NCBI RefSeq assembly: GCF_014698825.1
Contig: NZ_JACJTT010000052.1
Location: 1-33,651, forward strand
Length of the DNA: 33,651 bases
Direction of reading: 5' to 3'
Origin: Richelia sinica FACHB-800
Lineage (GTDB): Bacteria; Cyanobacteriota; Cyanobacteriia; Cyanobacteriales; Nostocaceae
Shown here: piece by piece, positions 12,901 through 18,900 of the stretch
How positions within the stretch are numbered: the stretch's first letter is position 1
Layout of the letters: the number at the start of each line of letters is the position of its first letter
The notes under the pieces: generated by a model
The model's database searches: none
What the model was told of the DNA's origin: nothing
The model's input: only the letters and a program-made list of their open reading frames with translations
Position numbers and translations under genes: made by a program

Positions 12901-15900
12901 AATCCAGAGATGGTGGCAAAATTCTCTCCAAACTCCAGTCCAGCTAGGGGTTGCAGTTGAGCAAAGATTGGTGCAAGCTGGTTATCAACGGTTTGGGAAA
13001 GGGCTGTGAGACTCTGACCAAGGCGAATGATTTGAGGGGTAAGGGCTGCGCGGATTTGGAGCTTGATTTGACTGGCTGCTGTGGCGGTGGCAGATTGAAT
13101 CGCTGAAGATACTGAACCAGCTAAACTACTAACGACGCTGGAGATGGCACCTTCAAGTAAACCACTCATCGCCTCACTGATCAAACTGCTGATGGGACTG
13201 AAGACGCTTTCGAGTAGATCCTGGAGTGCGGTTGATGGTAATTGGCTGAGGATCGGACTGAGTAACTGGTCAATGAGAGGAGCTATTGTAGTGCTGAACA
13301 GCGAACCAGTTGACTCGTTGAGAGCTTCTGTCATCTCTCCTGTGACGGCTGCTTGGGCTGCTTCTAGTCCTGCGTTGATATTGGCAAAAATGCTGTCAAC
13401 TACCACATCAATTTGGCTGTTGACTGTATTGAGGATGGTGGCGATCGCATCCTCAAATGCCTGACGTACATCAGCCCGTAGATTTTCCAGTCCACCGTCT
13501 AAGCTGGCTAGAGCAGTATTAATCTCATCTCGCACTGACTCACCCAGCTGACCCAAAATAGGAGGAATGCCAGTTTTAATGGTGACCGTTTCCCGACTGC
13601 CCAAATCCAGAGCCAGATTACCTTCTACGTAGAGGAATTGACCAAGATCCAAAAGTGCATTATCCGCAGAAGCCCGGATGCGGCGACTAGTAAAGTCGAG
13701 AATTTCCGAGGTGTTAGTTCCCGTGGCAATTTCATAACCCTCGCCATCAAAGGAAGAAAAGTCAATTACAGGCAGTGGAGTAGTCGGTGTGGGATTAGGA
13801 CCAGTTGCTAGATTAAGCTCGACAATCACATTATCGGCATTGGCTTGGACATTATCCACACCAACGAGACCGAGATTATCTGCCGAAGCTTTCAGGGCAA
13901 TATAGGTAGGTCTACCTGGTGTCACCACTCCCAGAGGTGAAGTTTCACTAAATAAAGCTAGAGCGAGGTTGGCGTTACTGATACTGACACCAACTGCATC
14001 GGGATTTAACTGACCCTGCTCATCATAGGCTGGTCCATTAGCACCAACAAACAAATCAAGATCACTGACACCAACATTAATTGCAGACAGAGTTCTTGTA
14101 CCGCCACCATCAGTCAGTTGCACTCCTGTGATCAGATCACCTTTTTCAAAGGCAAATGCACCCTTGGCATAAACGTAAGAACCAATCTGAAGTTCGGCAT
14201 CTGAGACAGATGCACGTAGCAGTCCTTTAGAGTAGTCAATATTGAGCGTGCCATTGCCAAGATCAAGGTCATATCCTGCTCCTCCATTCATCTTGGAGAA
14301 ATCAATCACGGCTGGACCACCGATGACTGCGTTATATTCGACCCGGATATCCGAAGCAGAAAGTTTGAAGTCATCTACCCCAACAACACCGAAATAATCG
14401 GCGGATGCTTTCATGGCAATGAAACGGTTTGTAGGTAGGGCAGTGTTACGCATCAACAATAGTCCAAAGTTGGCGTTTTCAATCGCTACTCCCACCGCAC
14501 TCTCGTTGCGTTTATCATTGAAGTCAATGACTCCATCTTCATTCTCGTCTACAAAGTAGGGTCCATTACCAACAAACATATCAACACTACCTGCTCCCAA
14601 GGCGAAGGCATCAACTTGGATTAATTGTGCAGGTGCGTCAGGTAATGAGTTATACAATGGAACAGAAAGCGCATTCTGACGGGTAAAGGAGAACCCACCA
14701 TTAAGATAGACATAATCCCCTATGGAGATGAGTGCGTTCTCAATCGCCACTCGCTCAGTCTTAGAAGTAAAGTCGAAATCAACCGAGCCACTACCAGTAT
14801 TTACCGTTAATTTATTGTCCTGGAACTTGGTAAAGTTGATTGCTCGATTCAGTAAGTCACCACTATTAAGCTCGATGCGATAGCCCGATGCCTCGATCTT
14901 GATTGAATCATTACCAGAAGAATTGAGTCCCGGCAATGAAATGGATTCAGCCGAAGCACTTACTGCGTAGTAGCTGCTTGCACCAGGGGTGGGGATGGTA
15001 GGACTGAAGAGGGCTAGGGCAAGTTGTCCATTTTCTAGTAGTAAACCAGTGGCATTTGGGTTGATGTCATCCTTATCACTATCTGTATCACTATTGTCAT
15101 CAATAAAGTAAGGACCAGCACCCACAAAAGCATTCATGTTATCAAAACCAATGGTTAGGATATCCATTGTGGTGACTGTGCCATCAGATAGGGTGGTCTG
15201 CACTGCCCCTGTTTTGGAGAAGGCAACTCCACCTTTGACTTGGACGAAGCCAGCGATATCAACAATCGCGGTATCAGCAGAGACAGCAATGCTCTTCTGG
15301 GTGAAGTCAAGATCAATTGTGCTATCCGTCCCTGTGATAATTGTCGTTACCCCGTCGGCAGTTCCATCTAGTTCATCGAGGGCGCTCTGGGTGAAATCAA
15401 CAAAACGTTTTGGATCGGCGGCATCAGAACCACCATTGATCTCTACGTTCAACTGATTCAACTCAAATTTAAAGATATTCGGATCTATACCGACGAGCCT
15501 AATTTCGTCAGCACTGGCTTTTATCCCGTAATAACTGCTTCGATCTGCTCGGTTGGTAGACTTGAGGAGCATCATACCAAATGCCACATCTTCAATCACC
15601 AGACCTGTTGCTCCCTCCTCAGCGCGGACATCATACTTGTCGATGTCACCATCCTCATCGCTATCAACAAAGTATGGTCCTCCCGTACCTACGAAGATGT
15701 TGACGTTGTCAGCCCCAATGGTCATTACGGAGAGGTTCTTGGTAGGCGTATTGTTGGGGTTGGTGGGGTTAGTGATGTTAACATCTACAGTCTGTCCTTG
15801 ACGGAAGGCCATAGAGCCACTCACATACACATATTCATCAATTGCCAGTGTGAGGTCAGCCATCACCTCCAGATCCATACCACGGTTCAGGGAGGCGAGT

Positions 15901-18900
15901 TGGGTGCCATCTAGACCATAGACATCCCCTTCTTGCTCGGCTAATGCCTTCCAGTCAAGCTTGGTGGTACTGGTGCTATCTGGAATGTTATATAACACAT
16001 TCAGATTGCCCACATCTGCTGTTATCTCAGATGGAAGACCTAACAGGTTAACCTCGGCAAAATTAGCAGCAACACCCATCCATTTGCGGCTGCCTTTGGT
16101 GGGATCTTCTGAAATGGTGGAAAGAGTGAAACCGGCATCAAGAACTTCAAACCCAACATCAGGGGTGCCAATTTTCAAATCAACATCGGAGAAACTAATC
16201 AGTAACTGGGAGGCATTTGTTAGGTTGATTACTCCATCATTGACTGATAGTCCTGATACTTTATTGATGCTGAAGTTAGCATTAGCGATCGATAATCCAA
16301 AATCATTGTTTTCATCATTATCTAGATCATCATCGTTGTTAACAACAACATCAAATTCTCCTGTTTTCTGCCCAATAAAACCTGTGATTTCTGTACCATT
16401 CAGGGTGAAGTCTCTGACTCCATTTGTCAACTTAGAGGCAAACTCCAAAGTCCCACTTAGATAAACATAGTCGGACACAATCAGTTTCGCACTAAACGCC
16501 CCTTCAACTGAACCAGCCATACTGTCAATGATGATGGGGGCAACTATGGATGCTTCTACTTCTACCTCATCTATGCCAGCTAATGCTATGGTTCCTGAGT
16601 TCAGTGAGAAAAATTTCGTGCTGGTATTCAAGGTAAAGGCTAAATCTTGAATCTTTAAGCCGACATCATCGCTTTCTTCTGTGTTGTTATATTCTGTGTT
16701 GATGATGCCTTCATAGCTATCAACATCGAAGAATTCTCCATTTTTCTGCCCCACAAAGGCGTTGATGTCATATCCTTCTAACCCAATGTTTCTGACTCCG
16801 TTGACTGTGGCAATATCAATGGCTAATGTGCCACTCATATATACATAGTCTGATACGACTAGTTCGGCACTAAATGACCCTTGAACTGTGCCTGCGGTGG
16901 TATTAATGATGATGGGGTCAACTATGGATGCTTCTACTTGGACTTCATCTATGCCTGCTAGTCCAATCGTGCCTGAGTTGAGGGCAAAGTTGCCTGTTCC
17001 TGTATTAATCTCAAAGGCTAAATCTTGAATCTTTAAGCCGACATCATCGCTTTCTTGTGTGCTGTTATATTCTGTGTTGATGATGCCTTCATAGCTATCA
17101 ACATCGAAGAATTCTCCATTTTTCTGCCCCACAAAGGCGTTGATGTCATATCCTTCTAACCCAATGTTTCTGACTCCGTTGACTGTGGCAATATCAATGG
17201 CTAATGTGCCACTCATATATACATAGTCTGATACGACTAGTTCGGCACTAAATGACCCTTGAACTGTGCCTGCGGTGGTATTAATGATGATGGGGTCAAC
17301 TATGGATGCTTCTACTTGGACTTCATCTATGCCTGCTAGTCCAATTGTGCCTGAGTTGAGGGCAAATTCTTTATTTCCTGTATCAATTGAGAAGGCTAGA
17401 TTGGTTATACTTAATCCCACATCATTGCTTTCGTTATTGCCCGCATCAGCATCGTTGTTAACAACAATATCAAATTCTCCTGTTTTTTGCCCGATAAAGG
17501 CAGTCAAACCTTGCCCTTCCAGTGAAAATGTTCGCTCGTTGTTAACAATTTGAGAACCAAAGGTAAGACTTCCTCTCAAGTAGGCATAATCATCAATAGT
17601 AATTTCGCCCTCTAAATTAATCAGAAATCCGTTCTGATTCCCTGAAATATTTAGCGGTGGAGTAGATAACGATACATCACTGATGCCTACTAAGCCAATT
17701 GTTGCGTTATCCAAATCAAAATTATATGTCCCATCGCTGGAAAGGGCAAAGGTAAAAGCAGCACCCGAAAGAGCAAGTCCTAAATCATCCTCTAGGGTTT
17801 CAGTAGATGCTCCTTTTCCAATAAATCCATCTATATTTGTTGCGTTAAAAACAATTTGCTCATTATTATTTATACTTAGGCTGAATTCTGCATCTAGTTT
17901 GATAAAATCTTTAACATCTATGTCATATTCTGTTGCTAGTTGATCGAATAGTTTTACGCCATCAAAGCTGATTCCCTCAAATGTTTCTGTCGTTACAATT
18001 CCCAGCTCAATTGATTTAAAAAGACTACCTAAGCTAGAAAGTGCTTGACCAGTAGAGATATCACTCTCACTGATACCGGTTACTCCAATTGCACCTAAAA
18101 TTTGCTCTTGAGAAGCAACATCTTGAACTAATTCTGAGTGACCAATGTTAGGACGTTCATTAATGGTTAACTTGGCGTTAGGATCTCCTAAAAATTGACC
18201 AACAGTAGATTCCTTTGTCAGTGTTCCATCACCTTGATTGATAGAGGGTAAATCCTCATACCATACCTCTCCGTCATTAGGAGAGCGTCCTAATAAGGGA
18301 GTTGTAAAACTCAAAATTTCATCTTTGAAAAAGCCACCTTCTAAGAGGGGAGCTGGACCTACTCGCTTCTGCACTAAACCAGAAGTTTCCACTCCTGAAC
18401 CATAAATGACAGATGTGCTAACAGTGCTGTCTATAAAAGCATTACCATTAACATTGCCATTAAGATCCAGTATTAACTCATTGGCATTAATTCCATCAAA
18501 GTTGCTATCAGCAGTTAATAATTCATAATTAGAAGGATTTGAAGCATCATCATCATAGAAAGCAAATGTAGGTAATAGATCGTTTAATGTGCGAATATAA
18601 TTAGTAACAAACTCTTCTTTAGTTACATCAGAATCGATAATATTATTGGCATCTAGAGAGTCAACTAGGGTTAACTTATCAGATGCTGTATCCCAAACGA
18701 AATTAGCATCAGGACCGGTAATTGGATTACCACTGATTGCTAAGTCATAGGACTTATCAACCAATAACGCTAAAGCACGGGAAGCGGGTTTGCCACTCCA
18801 ATCATCCTGAAGAAAGTTAAAGACCTCTGATGTTCCTTCGTTGGGAACGCCTACAAGCACCAAATCTTCTACAGTGGGCAAAACAAAACTATCCGATAGG

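Larger units (their letters stand above)
10773..18095 (-). repeat. About twelve degenerate beta modules in the giant protein
   Basis: Between residues about 715 and 3155 a unit recurs with four landmarks: a segment like IxLxGIDxVxVEA, a segment like DYVYxSGxLAF, an xxAFVGxxxGxY/F segment (variants NAFVGQKNGEF, VNIFVGTGGPYF, MNAFVGAGPYF, VDMFVGNGPYF, GFIGWDGPYF), and a GLxIxDxxFGLxL segment. I count about twelve AFVG/FIG landmarks at roughly 17820, 17490, 17130, 16755, 16380, 15690, 15125, 14575, 14045, 12860, 11865 and 11040. Early units are 121-126 residues, later ones up to about 330 residues with inserts. Spacing and hydrophobic alternation suggest beta-rich structural modules. I do not recognise a named domain. 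Confidence 0.8.

Noticed and set aside
15961-16464. A 167-codon plus-strand frame (and many 60-117-codon plus-strand frames across 1-19800)
   Set aside because: They lie opposite the giant minus-strand gene, have low-complexity composition (Ser, Pro, Leu, Val) and follow from the Gly/Asp/Asn-rich codons of the real frame.
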